A DNA stretch of 27,711 nucleotides. Origin: a virus. Within the stretch, counting starts at the first letter, position 1; every line of letters starts with the position of its first letter. A program made the translations under genes and the position numbers. The DNA lies in IMG/VR virus record IMGVR_UViG_3300032304_000831, positions 1 to 27,711 of that record; one strand, 5' to 3'. Of the stretch, positions 14,217 through 21,893 are shown one piece after another. Below the pieces are notes generated by a model. That model saw only the letters and a list, made by a program, of their open reading frames with translations. It did not search any database and had not been told where the DNA came from.

Positions 14217-15326
14217 GTGACTAAAACAAACGAAGCAAAAGCACGTAAGCGTCAAGAACTCATTGATCGTGTTTCTGGTAAATCTGATGAACCAGTGATC
14301 GGTCTTAATCCAGACAAATCATATGAGATTGAACTTAATACTGCGTTGAATTGGTTTGCCAATAATGCCGATTCAAAACAGCGTAAGTCATGGGTCTTGT
14401 CTTATTACAAAAAACTTAAGAACAATGACTATGTAGAACATTTTTCTGAGTTGCCTGATTTTGATTTTCATTCACTCGGTGCGTTGCTGCGAATGAAGAG
14501 TCGTGGTTCATTCCTTGCTGAGAAAGAAGAACAGTTTATTGCTGAGAAAGTTTCCGAACTGTTACAGAAACAGGTTGCTAAGAAAATGGTAGTCACATCT
14601 AAACCAACCACAGCTGTTGTTATCAATATTCAAGATCGAATCTTAGAGAAAGCCAAAGAAGTTGCTGGCGAACTAGATGGTCAACTTGATGACTTTATGC
14701 TTGCTGGTAAACCTGCTGGTTTCAAACTAAACTTCACAAATCTAAATTCTGCCATCGCGAAGCAAGTTGCTCCGATGTATAAGACACAACTCGCAGAAAT
14801 TGAAGAAGCAATTGAAGGCGAAGATGAACAGCTGGTTGAGGGTTACTCAAACTTTACAAAGCCACAGCTGAAACGATATCGTGATTTGCTACAGTCAATC
14901 ATTGACCAGTGCGAACAAGCGAAGAAGATCGTGCGTAAGCCACGCATTCGTAAAGCAAAACCTGCTGGTGATGTTGTCAAGCGTCTTAAGTTTAAGAAAG
15001 AAGATACTGAACTTGGTCTTAAGTCTGTTTCTGCTCCGACCATTGTTGGTGCTACAGAGTTGTGGGTGTATAATACAAAGTATCGTAAACTTCAAGTATA
15101 TCGTGCCATTGAGAACAGTTCTTTGACTGTTAAGGGGACATCTATCTTGAATTATGACACTAGCACTTCTGGTTCTAAGACTTTGCGTAAACCAAAAGAA
15201 CAACTGACAGCTATGTTGTCAATGACAAAACGACCACTGGGTGCTGCGTATAAAGCCATCAAAGGCAAAGAAGCAACACCAAATGGTCGTATTAATGAAG
15301 AATGTATCCTGTTGAAAGTATTTTAA
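14217..15326 (+). CDS. Large conserved phage protein of unknown function
   Basis: A 369-residue basic protein, GTG start chosen because AAAGGAG lies seven bases upstream and it is the first codon after the promoter. It is mostly helical: residues ~20-80 include LNTALNWFANNADSKQRKSW and a LPDFDFHSLGALLRM segment; about 150-230 are charged helices with EEAIEGEDEQLVEG; the last third (WVYNTKYRKLQVY, LKVKG-like beta strands, PKEQL, RINEECILLKVF) looks like a small beta domain. I recall homologues in T4-like marine phages, usually immediately upstream of RNase H as here, but none has an assigned function. The composition (K/R-rich centre) fits a nucleic-acid-binding protein, which is inference. 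Confidence 0.78.
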   Translation: MTKTNEAKARKRQELIDRVSGKSDEPVIGLNPDKSYEIELNTALNWFANNADSKQRKSWVLSYYKKLKNNDYVEHFSELPDFDFHSLGALLRMKSRGSFLAEKEEQFIAEKVSELLQKQVAKKMVVTSKPTTAVVINIQDRILEKAKEVAGELDGQLDDFMLAGKPAGFKLNFTNLNSAIAKQVAPMYKTQLAEIEEAIEGEDEQLVEGYSNFTKPQLKRYRDLLQSIIDQCEQAKKIVRKPRIRKAKPAGDVVKRLKFKKEDTELGLKSVSAPTIVGATELWVYNTKYRKLQVYRAIENSSLTVKGTSILNYDTSTSGSKTLRKPKEQLTAMLSMTKRPLGAAYKAIKGKEATPNGRINEECILLKVF

Positions 15327-15327
15327 A

Positions 15328-16221
15328 ATGATTCTAATTGATTATTCGCAAGTAGCACTTGCATCTATCCTAACTTTCCAGGCAGACTTGAAGAGTGGCG
15401 ACCCAGAAAAGGTTATCAATCTGATTCGTCATGTGACATTGTCATCGATCAAGTCATTCAAGAAGAAATATGGAAAAGAATATGGCGAGATTGTTCTTTG
15501 TTGTGATGGTCGTAAGTACTGGCGTCGTGATGTGTTCCCACACTATAAAGCCAATAGAAAAAAGGCAAGAGATGCCAGCGATCTACCTTGGACACTAATC
15601 TTTGATACACTCAATCAGATGCGCCAAGATGTTGCTGAACATTTCCCATATCGTGTTCTTCATATTGATGAAGCAGAAGCTGATGATATAATTGCTGTTC
15701 TTTCCAAATATACACAAGAGAACGAACTTCTTGACATTGGTTTGGTTTCTGAGCCACAGAAAGTTTTAATTCTTTCTTCTGACCATGACTTCATTCAACT
15801 TCAGAAATATGATAATGTAACACAGTGGTCGCCGAATACTAAAAAATTTGTGAAAGCAACTCAAAGAGATATTCATGAAAAGCGTATTACACATATCGTA
15901 AAAGCAGGTGACGATGGTATTCCAAACATCTTCAGCAAAGACGATGTGTTTGTTAATAACGAACGCCAAAAACCTGTCAGCGCAAAACGTCTTCAGGAAT
16001 TTATTGAGAATGGTTTCATCGCATGTAAGAATGATGAAGAACGTCGCAACTGGCAACGCAATATTCAGTTGGTAGATTTCGATTTTATTCCTGATCAAAT
16101 TTCTAATAAAATCATTGATGCGTATCTAAATAATAAACCAAAAGGCGATAAGATGACTGCCATGAAATATTTGATGGAACATCGTTGTCGATTACTACTT
16201 GAAGAAATTGAGGAGTTTTAA
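15328..16221 (+). CDS. rnh: T4-type RNase H (5'-3' exonuclease, FEN-1 family)
   Basis: A 297-residue nuclease close in size to T4 RNase H (305). It removes RNA primers and flap DNA from lagging-strand fragments. Acidic metal-binding residues appear in the family order: LIDYSQ (3-8), CCDGRKYWRR (about 58-67), DEAEADDIIA (about 112-121), SSDHDFIQL (about 149-157) and KAGDDGIPNI (about 191-200, the helix-hairpin region). It starts one base after the preceding stop. In T4 the gene neighbours dsbA and late genes; here it sits between a conserved hypothetical and a DUF6433-like protein, as in aquatic T4-like phages. Confidence 0.92.
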   Translation: MILIDYSQVALASILTFQADLKSGDPEKVINLIRHVTLSSIKSFKKKYGKEYGEIVLCCDGRKYWRRDVFPHYKANRKKARDASDLPWTLIFDTLNQMRQDVAEHFPYRVLHIDEAEADDIIAVLSKYTQENELLDIGLVSEPQKVLILSSDHDFIQLQKYDNVTQWSPNTKKFVKATQRDIHEKRITHIVKAGDDGIPNIFSKDDVFVNNERQKPVSAKRLQEFIENGFIACKNDEERRNWQRNIQLVDFDFIPDQISNKIIDAYLNNKPKGDKMTAMKYLMEHRCRLLLEEIEEF

Positions 16222-16701
16222 ATGAGTAAACAAACTAAGTATATCCCAGAAGTTTTTGAAGAAATTACTAAAGATCCAAAGAAGGCAGTTGAATATAAAG
16301 ATGACTTCGCATTCAAAACAATTTTGAAATGCGCATTTGATGCAGATTATAAATTCAATCTTCCTAATGGTGATCCTCCATTCAAACCTGCTCCACAACC
16401 AATAGGAATGACAAATTCGAATTTCCGTCAGGAAATGCGTAGAATGTATATCTTCACTAAGTTTAGTGATGTTACATCAAAGATGCGTCGTGAACAATTA
16501 TATGTTCAGTTGCTAGAAACAATCCATCCTTCTGAAGCAAAAATTTTAAATGCGATGAAAGATCAGAAATTAGATGCTCTCTATCCAAAAATTACGGCAG
16601 AGTTTGTTAAGAAAAACTTTCCTGATGTTCTGCCAGAAGGAGTGGTGGTAGCAGAACCAGCAAAAAAATTGAAAGTGAAAAGTGCAGAAAAAGTGGATTG
16701 A
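16222..16701 (+). CDS. DUF6433-family phage protein
   Basis: A 159-residue helical protein whose C-terminal half carries the conserved phage block LYVQLLETIHPSEAKILNAMKD followed by LDALYPKIT and an F-P-D-V-L-P segment. The N-terminus (KYIPEVFEEITKDPKK) is also typical. This family is common in T4-like phages of aquatic bacteria and has no known role. It begins directly after the RNase H stop and overlaps the dCMP deaminase gene by 20 bases, so it belongs to the replication and nucleotide metabolism unit. The lysine-rich tail may contact nucleic acid. Confidence 0.82.
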   Translation: MSKQTKYIPEVFEEITKDPKKAVEYKDDFAFKTILKCAFDADYKFNLPNGDPPFKPAPQPIGMTNSNFRQEMRRMYIFTKFSDVTSKMRREQLYVQLLETIHPSEAKILNAMKDQKLDALYPKITAEFVKKNFPDVLPEGVVVAEPAKKLKVKSAEKVD

Positions 16702-17113
16702 TGCGTATCTTGACATGGCTGAAAGGTTCGCCGAACTCAGCCACGCAAAACGTCTCAGAGTTGGAGCAATTGTGGTCAAAGACAATAGAGTCATATCCAT
16801 CGGTTATAATGGAACGCCAGCAGGATGGGATAATGTCTGCGAAGAAGTTGTCGAAACGCATGAAGATGGTGGTGTGGTTACGAAAACTAAGGATGAAGTA
16901 ATCCATGCAGAAGCAAACGCAATTAGTAAACTCGCTAGAGATGGTGAAGCAGGTTTGGGTTCATCTATGTTTTTAACCCACGCACCTTGTGTTCAATGTG
17001 CGAAAATGATTTATGGAGCAGGTATTAACACTGTTTATTACAGAAACAGTTATCGAGATGAAGCTGGTATTGATTTTTTGAAGAAATGTAACTTGGAGGT
17101 TATTAAATCATGA
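16682..17113 (+). CDS. dCMP deaminase-family protein
   Basis: A 143-residue zinc-dependent deaminase. In T4-like phages dCMP deaminase makes dUMP for thymidylate synthesis. The catalytic zinc site is HAE at 75-77 and PCVQC at 102-106 (Cys 103 and 106), with SIGYNGTPAGWDN (39-51) as the substrate loop. The GTG at 16682 gives MQKKWIDAYLDMAERFA, which fits homologues better than the later ATG at 16715 that would remove the first helix. It overlaps the preceding gene by 20 bases. It lacks a separate allosteric insertion, so dCTP control as in T4 cannot be assumed. Confidence 0.9.
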   Translation: MQKKWIDAYLDMAERFAELSHAKRLRVGAIVVKDNRVISIGYNGTPAGWDNVCEEVVETHEDGGVVTKTKDEVIHAEANAISKLARDGEAGLGSSMFLTHAPCVQCAKMIYGAGINTVYYRNSYRDEAGIDFLKKCNLEVIKS

Positions 17114-17358
17114 TTCTTGAAACATTGATTCGACAGAAAAGATATTTCAATGAGAAATCTAAAAAAGATATAGATGTTGCTAGAACTTTTTTTGCCAGAC
17201 ATAGTTGGGGTTCTGAAGGATGTCCATTTATTTTGGAGTATCCATATATAACAATTCCAGATATGATTAAAGACAAGATGATTCATAGATCTCTTGGGAT
17301 TGAATTCGATAGGAGACATCATTTTCTTGGGATGATAGAGGAGAATAATTGTGGATGA
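17110..17358 (+). CDS. Small conserved phage protein
   Basis: An 82-residue protein overlapping the deaminase stop by four bases (ATGA). It contains a charged N-terminal helix (LIRQKRYFNEKSKKD) and the conserved WGSEGCPFILEYPYITIPDMIKDK-type block (about residues 33-56), which I recognise from T4-like marine phages. No catalytic motif. It is translationally coupled to both neighbours. Function unknown. Confidence 0.72.
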   Translation: MILETLIRQKRYFNEKSKKDIDVARTFFARHSWGSEGCPFILEYPYITIPDMIKDKMIHRSLGIEFDRRHHFLGMIEENNCG

Positions 17359-17563
17359 ACAACAGTTTAACGAATTATATACAAGAATTCGTAAAGAATA
17401 TGATTCAATGGTATATAAAGAAGGCACATCGCCAATGAGTGTGTTCGGTGTTTACCTTGGAATTATTGCTCAAGAATTTAAAGAAAACTCTAGCAAAGAA
17501 GAATTTGAAAGATTCCTCAATCAAATGATGCAAGTTGAATGGGCAGAAAAGGTTGTAAATTGA
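17351..17563 (+). CDS. Small acidic phage protein
   Basis: A 70-residue, mainly helical acidic protein. It starts with GTG at 17351, eight bases overlapping the previous gene, with GAGGAGAAT upstream. There is one hydrophobic stretch (SVFGVYLGIIAQ, about 30-41), too short and polar at its edges to be a confident membrane helix. No motif recognised. Confidence 0.65.
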   Translation: MDEQQFNELYTRIRKEYDSMVYKEGTSPMSVFGVYLGIIAQEFKENSSKEEFERFLNQMMQVEWAEKVVN

Positions 17564-17564
17564 T

Positions 17565-18005
17565 ATGAATACTTGGACAATGCATGTTGAAGAAGACGAA
17601 TACGGCAATCTTGTTCTTCCACTCAATCAAGATATTCTTGACTTGACAAAATGGAAAGAAGGAGATATAATTGAATGGGTAGACAATAAAGATGGGAGTT
17701 GGACTTTGAAAAAGAAAGAAGAAACAGAATGGGTGCTTGTTGAGACTGTTCAACAATTTCGTCATCGCTACATGGTAGAAGTTCCTGTTGGTAAAAAAGA
17801 TTGGGCACTTGATACTGTAACACTTGATGAAGCGAAAGAGTTCTCTCAACTACATCTTGGAGAAACAATCGTTTCGCATCGTGTTGTTACAGAAGAGGAA
17901 GCACTGAGAATTTGCGATGAGGACAATGACTATTGTAAAACTTGGAATGATGAACATAAGATAAATGTTTTCTTTACAAAAGAGGGTGAGAAACGTGAGG
18001 ACTAG
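17565..18005 (+). CDS. AbrB-like (swapped-hairpin) phage protein
   Basis: A 146-residue protein. The first ~50 residues (VEEDEYGNLVLPLNQDIL, KWKEGDIIEWVDNKDGSWTLKK) fit a SpoVT/AbrB-like DNA-binding hairpin as seen in antitoxins and transition-state regulators. The rest (QFRHRYMVEVPVGKKDWALDTV, HLGETIVSHRVVTEEEAL, CDEDNDYCKTW) is a domain common in T4-like phages that often follows the AbrB-like part. A regulatory, DNA-binding role is inferred from the fold only. The start ATG is one base past the preceding stop. The last 11 bases overlap the next gene. Confidence 0.78.
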   Translation: MNTWTMHVEEDEYGNLVLPLNQDILDLTKWKEGDIIEWVDNKDGSWTLKKKEETEWVLVETVQQFRHRYMVEVPVGKKDWALDTVTLDEAKEFSQLHLGETIVSHRVVTEEEALRICDEDNDYCKTWNDEHKINVFFTKEGEKRED

Positions 18006-18204
18006 AGAAACAGAAAAGACTTCTGTTTGGATATATGTTTCTGCTATGTTGTTGTCAATATGTTGTTTGCTTGTAATCTTAATGTTCGCAGATAAAATTG
18101 ATGGAATACATAAAGTAGTTTATAATTGTGAACTAGCAGAGATTAGTCCAGATTATCCAATAGAAGTTAAAAATCAATGCAGAAAACTTAGGAGCAATAA
18201 ATGA
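17995..18204 (+). CDS. Small single-pass membrane protein with cysteine pair
   Basis: A 69-residue protein. The GTG at 17995 (AGAGGG eight bases upstream) gives a basic N-terminus MRTRETEK and one membrane helix (about 11-33); the longer reading would start inside the previous gene. After the helix comes YNCELAEISPDYPIEVKNQCRKLR, where the two cysteines are 17 residues apart. This tail is conserved in small proteins of marine T4-like phages. The positive-inside rule puts the cysteine part outside the cytoplasm. It overlaps the next gene by four bases. Function unknown. Confidence 0.7.
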   Translation: MRTRETEKTSVWIYVSAMLLSICCLLVILMFADKIDGIHKVVYNCELAEISPDYPIEVKNQCRKLRSNK

Positions 18205-18596
18205 AATTTATTTTTAAATCAAAGTTTCAAGGATTTGGTAGTCCAGAAACAACAATGGAATTTGAGGCAGATGATCTAAATGATGTCTTGATGTATTTTA
18301 CAGACTTCCTTCGTGGAGCAGGATACACATTTGATGGTGTTGTTGATATTGTTGATTCAAATTATGAAGATGATTATTCAGATCCTGTTGATGAAGATTG
18401 TGAATCGCATCAAGAAGCATCTTCAGCAACTTGGCCATTCCCACTTGGCAGACCAAAAGAAAACACTACAGAAGATGAACTACCATTTCCAAATTATGGT
18501 GGGGAAAGATGTTCAGTTTGTGGCATAACACGACAAGAGATGGGTCAAAATATTTGTTATGATGCACGTTGCGGTTTGGGGTTGAATCGTGTCTAA
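18201..18596 (+). CDS. Phage protein with C-terminal cysteine cluster
   Basis: A 131-residue acidic protein. The N-terminal ~55 residues look like a small alpha/beta domain (MKFIFKSKFQGFG, EADDLNDVLMYFTDFLRGAGYTF). A low-complexity acidic linker rich in D, E and S follows (DDYSDPVDEDCESHQEASS), and the C-terminus has CSVCG (near 107-111) and then C...C in NICYDARCG, a possible zinc site. Similar proteins occur in aquatic T4-like phages. The ATG lies in a four-base overlap with the preceding gene. Function unknown. Confidence 0.68.
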   Translation: MKFIFKSKFQGFGSPETTMEFEADDLNDVLMYFTDFLRGAGYTFDGVVDIVDSNYEDDYSDPVDEDCESHQEASSATWPFPLGRPKENTTEDELPFPNYGGERCSVCGITRQEMGQNICYDARCGLGLNRV

Positions 18597-18963
18597 AGTA
18601 TTTACAGACGTAGAAGTTTTTTTGCGTGCGGTTGGTCAAACACCCCCACCATTCAACGCAAACCCATCTGCTCAATCTAACTTATATTTCGAACTTATTA
18701 AAGAAGAGTATCGTGAATTGATGGACGCCAATCTTGATAAAAATGATACGGAAATTTGCGATGCTTGTTTTGATTTGATTTGGGTGATTGTTGGATATAT
18801 GAGATCACGTGGATGGGACTGCGAACGAATTTGGGATGAGGGTGCTAAGTCAAATCTTTCTAAAATTGATCCAGTAACTGGATTAGTTCGTCGTCGTGAA
18901 GATGGTAAAATTTTAAAACCAGAAGGTTGGCAGCCACCGAATTTTCAAAAGTTTATCAAATGA
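18589..18963 (+). CDS. MazG-like nucleotide pyrophosphohydrolase
   Basis: A 124-residue all-alpha NTP pyrophosphatase. The metal-binding pattern ExxE...ExxD is present as E40-x-x-E43 and E55-x-x-D58. Such enzymes hydrolyse (d)NTPs to monophosphates and pyrophosphate. The C-terminal block (GAKSNLSKI, VRRREDGKILKPEGWQPPNF) is typical of the phage form. The GTG at 18589 overlaps the previous stop by eight bases; a longer form is not available because the frame closes upstream. Phage MazG proteins have been proposed to adjust nucleotide pools or alarmones; which substrate applies here is not visible. Confidence 0.85.
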   Translation: MSKVFTDVEVFLRAVGQTPPPFNANPSAQSNLYFELIKEEYRELMDANLDKNDTEICDACFDLIWVIVGYMRSRGWDCERIWDEGAKSNLSKIDPVTGLVRRREDGKILKPEGWQPPNFQKFIK

Positions 18964-18964
18964 T

Positions 18965-18993
18965 TTGACAAAAATAAAAAATTGAGGTATACT
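18965..18993 (+). promoter_or_regulatory. Sigma-70-like promoter with GAGG before -10
   Basis: TTGACA at 18965-18970 and TATACT at 18988-18993, with a 17-base AT-rich spacer ending in TTGAGG. The ATG at 19000 is exactly six bases after the -10, the same geometry as at 9948/9960, so the message may be leaderless. Confidence 0.85.
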
Positions 18994-18999
18994 ATTGAT

Positions 19000-19500
19000 A
19001 TGATTACTCTATATCTTGACATGGATGGTGTTGTTGCGAATTTTGATAAAGCGTATCGTGAATACGATCCGTTAAAAGAAGATCGTAAGAAATTTAAAAG
19101 CGCAGTTATGACTGGTAAAATTTTTGAAGATCTAGAACCAATGCCAAATGCTAATGTTCTGCTTTCGCATGTATCAAATCTTCGTGATGTTAAAATTGAA
19201 ATGTTGACATCCATGGGAACATATGATGTTTCTCAAGGAGCAGAAGCCAAGAGACAAAAACTTTTTTGGTTACGTAAACATAATATTAAATACAAAGCAA
19301 ATTTTGTTAGAAGTAAACAAGAAAAAGCAAATTATGCAACACAAGAATCAATCTTAATTGATGATTCAGTTGGTTGTGTTGAACCATTCACTCGTGCTGG
19401 TGGGCATGGTATTTTACATAATGATTCCATAATTCGTCATACTCTCATGACACTTGATACTATTATTTTGCAACTTCGTGCAATTAAAGCATTAAGATAA
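19000..19500 (+). CDS. HAD-family 5'(3')-deoxyribonucleotidase-like protein
   Basis: A 166-residue HAD-superfamily protein. The DxD nucleophile motif LDMDGV (6-11) opens the protein, and ILIDDSVG (about 113-120) supplies the C-terminal acidic motif, as in the NT5C group of deoxyribonucleotidases. MLTSMGTY fits motif II (Thr/Ser) and KANFVRSKQEKANYA the Lys motif. The likely reaction is removal of phosphate from (d)NMPs. I chose the ATG at 19000 because earlier codons fall inside the promoter. Some homologous phage proteins are annotated simply as nucleotidases. Stop and next start overlap (TAATG). Confidence 0.85.
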   Translation: MITLYLDMDGVVANFDKAYREYDPLKEDRKKFKSAVMTGKIFEDLEPMPNANVLLSHVSNLRDVKIEMLTSMGTYDVSQGAEAKRQKLFWLRKHNIKYKANFVRSKQEKANYATQESILIDDSVGCVEPFTRAGGHGILHNDSIIRHTLMTLDTIILQLRAIKALR

Positions 19501-20057
19501 TGAATATTTTCTTTCTAGACACATGCACCAAAAGTTGCGCTGAACAACATGTAGATAAGCATGTTGTTAAAATGATATTGGAGTATGCGCAACTTCTATC
19601 AACAGCACATCGAATTCTAGATGGTTCAGAGTATCTAGATAAAACTGCTAATGGTAGAAATATTAAACGCTGGAAATTACAAGATTCTAAATTAGATTCA
19701 ATTCTATTTAAAGCATCTCATATAAATCATCCTTCTGCTAAATGGGTCCGTGAAAGTAGATCTAATTATCGTTGGCTTGCCTTGTTGTTAGAAAATCTTT
19801 GTGCAGAATACACACATCGATATGGTAAGGTTCACTCTGTTCAGCGTAGTGGTCTTGCTTCTTTACTGAGAAATAGTTTTCCTAAAAATTTTCCAGATAG
19901 TGATATTATTACAAGAACTGACCCACCACCTGCTATGCCAGATGAATGTAAAGTTCCAGGCAATTCTGTTCAGTCATATCACAATTACTATATAATGAAG
20001 AAGAATCACTTTGCGAAGTGGACTAAACGTGATGTTCCTGAATGGTATACTGTATGA
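19500..20057 (+). CDS. Conserved phage protein of unknown function
   Basis: A 185-residue protein with an N-terminal beta strand (MNIFFLD) and then VDKHVVKMILEYAQLLSTAHR (about 18-38, conserved across T4-like phages), a NHPSAKWVRESRSNYRWL block (about 75-92), LCAEYTHRYGK and PPAMPDECK towards the C-terminus. The many invariant His, Lys, Arg and Trp residues suggest an enzyme or nucleic-acid contact, but I do not recognise a named activity. It ends in a four-base overlap with the third partner gene. Confidence 0.75.
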   Translation: MNIFFLDTCTKSCAEQHVDKHVVKMILEYAQLLSTAHRILDGSEYLDKTANGRNIKRWKLQDSKLDSILFKASHINHPSAKWVRESRSNYRWLALLLENLCAEYTHRYGKVHSVQRSGLASLLRNSFPKNFPDSDIITRTDPPPAMPDECKVPGNSVQSYHNYYIMKKNHFAKWTKRDVPEWYTV

Positions 20058-20746
20058 GCGATAACGATGAAATAAATTTACTTGATGATTATCGTGTAAT
20101 ATTTAATTTAATTTCTCTAAAAGCAAAGAATCTTCATGCTGTTTTGTGTAAAGAAACAGGTAGGATTGTTTGTTTTACTAATTGGTTCCAGACTGCGAAA
20201 GAAATAGAATGTGATCCATCATTAAGAGCTTGGTATTTTATCAATCATACCAAACTTATTCCAAGCAACGTAAATCTAAACACACCATATGAAGTTGTCT
20301 TTGATAACATCACTGGCGCATTCTTTGTCAAAGAAATAACTCAGGAAGAAGTAAATAGATTTATTGTCATAAGCGAAAAGGCTGCAGTTTTAGATACTAT
20401 TCACAGAACAATAAGTGAAGAACATGATTATATTCGTTCAGATCTTTCGTTACAAGAGCATGTTTATCAAAAGAAATATGAAGAAGCGTTAGAGGTGATT
20501 AGTGGTGGGTTTGATAGAGAGAAACACATCTACATTTGTTTTGAATCGAACGAAAAAAATATCAATCCAGTAAAATTAGCAAGAGCAATCATTGATAAAA
20601 GAAACTTCGCAGAATCTAAATTGTTTCATATGGAACAGCTTCGTGTAAAATACACAAATATGTTGAAACAATGTAATAATTTACTTAAAGTAAATGAGAT
20701 TTTAGACGAGTTTAATAGAGAGTCAAGTATATATGGCAGATTCTAA
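20054..20746 (+). CDS. Partner protein of PP-loop cassette 3 (diverged)
   Basis: A 230-residue acidic, mostly helical protein. I start it at the ATG in the ATGA overlap (20054) rather than the ATG four codons earlier. It occupies the same position (just before a PP-loop gene) and has similar size and order of secondary structure to the partners at 3579 and 5341. Faint matches are HAVLCKETGRIV at the start and HIYICFESNEKNINPVKLARAI, which lines up with the YSIGILEYAEVRNITPKEAYHEL block. Sequence identity is low, so homology is plausible but not proven. It overlaps the PP-loop gene by 14 bases. Confidence 0.62.
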   Translation: MSDNDEINLLDDYRVIFNLISLKAKNLHAVLCKETGRIVCFTNWFQTAKEIECDPSLRAWYFINHTKLIPSNVNLNTPYEVVFDNITGAFFVKEITQEEVNRFIVISEKAAVLDTIHRTISEEHDYIRSDLSLQEHVYQKKYEEALEVISGGFDREKHIYICFESNEKNINPVKLARAIIDKRNFAESKLFHMEQLRVKYTNMLKQCNNLLKVNEILDEFNRESSIYGRF

Positions 20747-21893
20747 ATTCATCTATGTCAACACAAGTAAATTGTTTGTTGCCAAAACACACAAAGAGAT
20801 TCCGTCTTTTAAACCATTGAAAAGAACCAGATTGCTCAGTGATGAGAGATATAATGAAATTCCAGGAATTGATTTATACAAGAAGTTCTCATATTATTTT
20901 GGGAATAATATTGTTTCCATTGATAGAACAAACACAATCATAACTCCATTTAAAACAACATTAGCAACTTTCCTTTCCATGCCAGAATATGAAAAGCAAG
21001 ATCTTTCTTATTCTGAATGCTGCGATAACAGAGCAAAGGAACTGTTGTCATTCGATAAGACATTGTATGTTATGTATAGTGGTGGCATTGACAGCACCAC
21101 AATGCTTTCGGCACTACTGAACAATTCAACAAAGAATCAACAAAAGAAAATAAATGTTTTATTGTCTAACGAAAGCATAATCAATAATCAGAAATTTTAT
21201 GATGACATTATATGTGGAAATTTGAAAACAATTCCTTCTTATGATTTTGTCAAATATATTGGGTTCGATCAAGAAAGTATTTTTGTAACAGCAGAAAACA
21301 ATGATGAAATATTTGGCACAAATCTAGTATCTTCTTTTATACATAGATATGACTTTGACATTCTATTTGAAGAACCAACAGTTTCCAATTTGTTTAAGGT
21401 TTTAGAAAAGAGAACGATTATTTCTTCAGAAGAAGAAAAAAGAGATATGAGAAAATGTATTGATCTTATGTTGTTAGTAGCAGAAAAATCTCCAGTAATT
21501 CTAGATACAATTTACAAATTATTTTGGTGGTTAAATTTTAGTTTAATGTGGAATGTTTCTTACACAAGATTACTTGGATTTGTTAAATACAAAACATATC
21601 CAGAGTGTAACTTTCATTCTTTCTTCTCAACAAAAGAATTTCAATTATGGTCAATGAATAATGTTGATAATCTAATTGGAGATAATTGGAAGTCAGCAAA
21701 ACAACATGCAAAAGACTATATAAATGACTATCACAAAAATGAACACTACAGAGTTTCCGCTGTGCCAGGAAGCAATCTTAGTAATATTTGTTATAACAAA
21801 CCTGCACCATTTGCCATTGGAACTGATATGATCAAGTGGAACATTGAAGATAGCATTGACCATTTTATTGAGCCAAACAATTCATTCCTATGA
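20733..21893 (+). CDS. Asparagine-synthetase-like PP-loop ATPase, cassette 3
   Basis: A 386-residue diverged paralogue of the enzymes at 4229 and 5975. YSGGIDSTTM (near residue 115-124) is the ATP pyrophosphatase loop and ENNDEIFGTN (near 189-198) the second acidic motif; other shared pieces are YSECCDNRAKEL, WWLNFSLMW, FQLWSMNN and AKDYINDY. Like the others it has no glutaminase domain. Its start lies inside the partner gene and its stop overlaps the cupin gene (ATGA), so partner, enzyme and cupin should be co-translated. The N-terminal ~95 residues differ most between copies and may set specificity. Substrate unknown. Confidence 0.74.
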   Translation: MADSKFIYVNTSKLFVAKTHKEIPSFKPLKRTRLLSDERYNEIPGIDLYKKFSYYFGNNIVSIDRTNTIITPFKTTLATFLSMPEYEKQDLSYSECCDNRAKELLSFDKTLYVMYSGGIDSTTMLSALLNNSTKNQQKKINVLLSNESIINNQKFYDDIICGNLKTIPSYDFVKYIGFDQESIFVTAENNDEIFGTNLVSSFIHRYDFDILFEEPTVSNLFKVLEKRTIISSEEEKRDMRKCIDLMLLVAEKSPVILDTIYKLFWWLNFSLMWNVSYTRLLGFVKYKTYPECNFHSFFSTKEFQLWSMNNVDNLIGDNWKSAKQHAKDYINDYHKNEHYRVSAVPGSNLSNICYNKPAPFAIGTDMIKWNIEDSIDHFIEPNNSFL

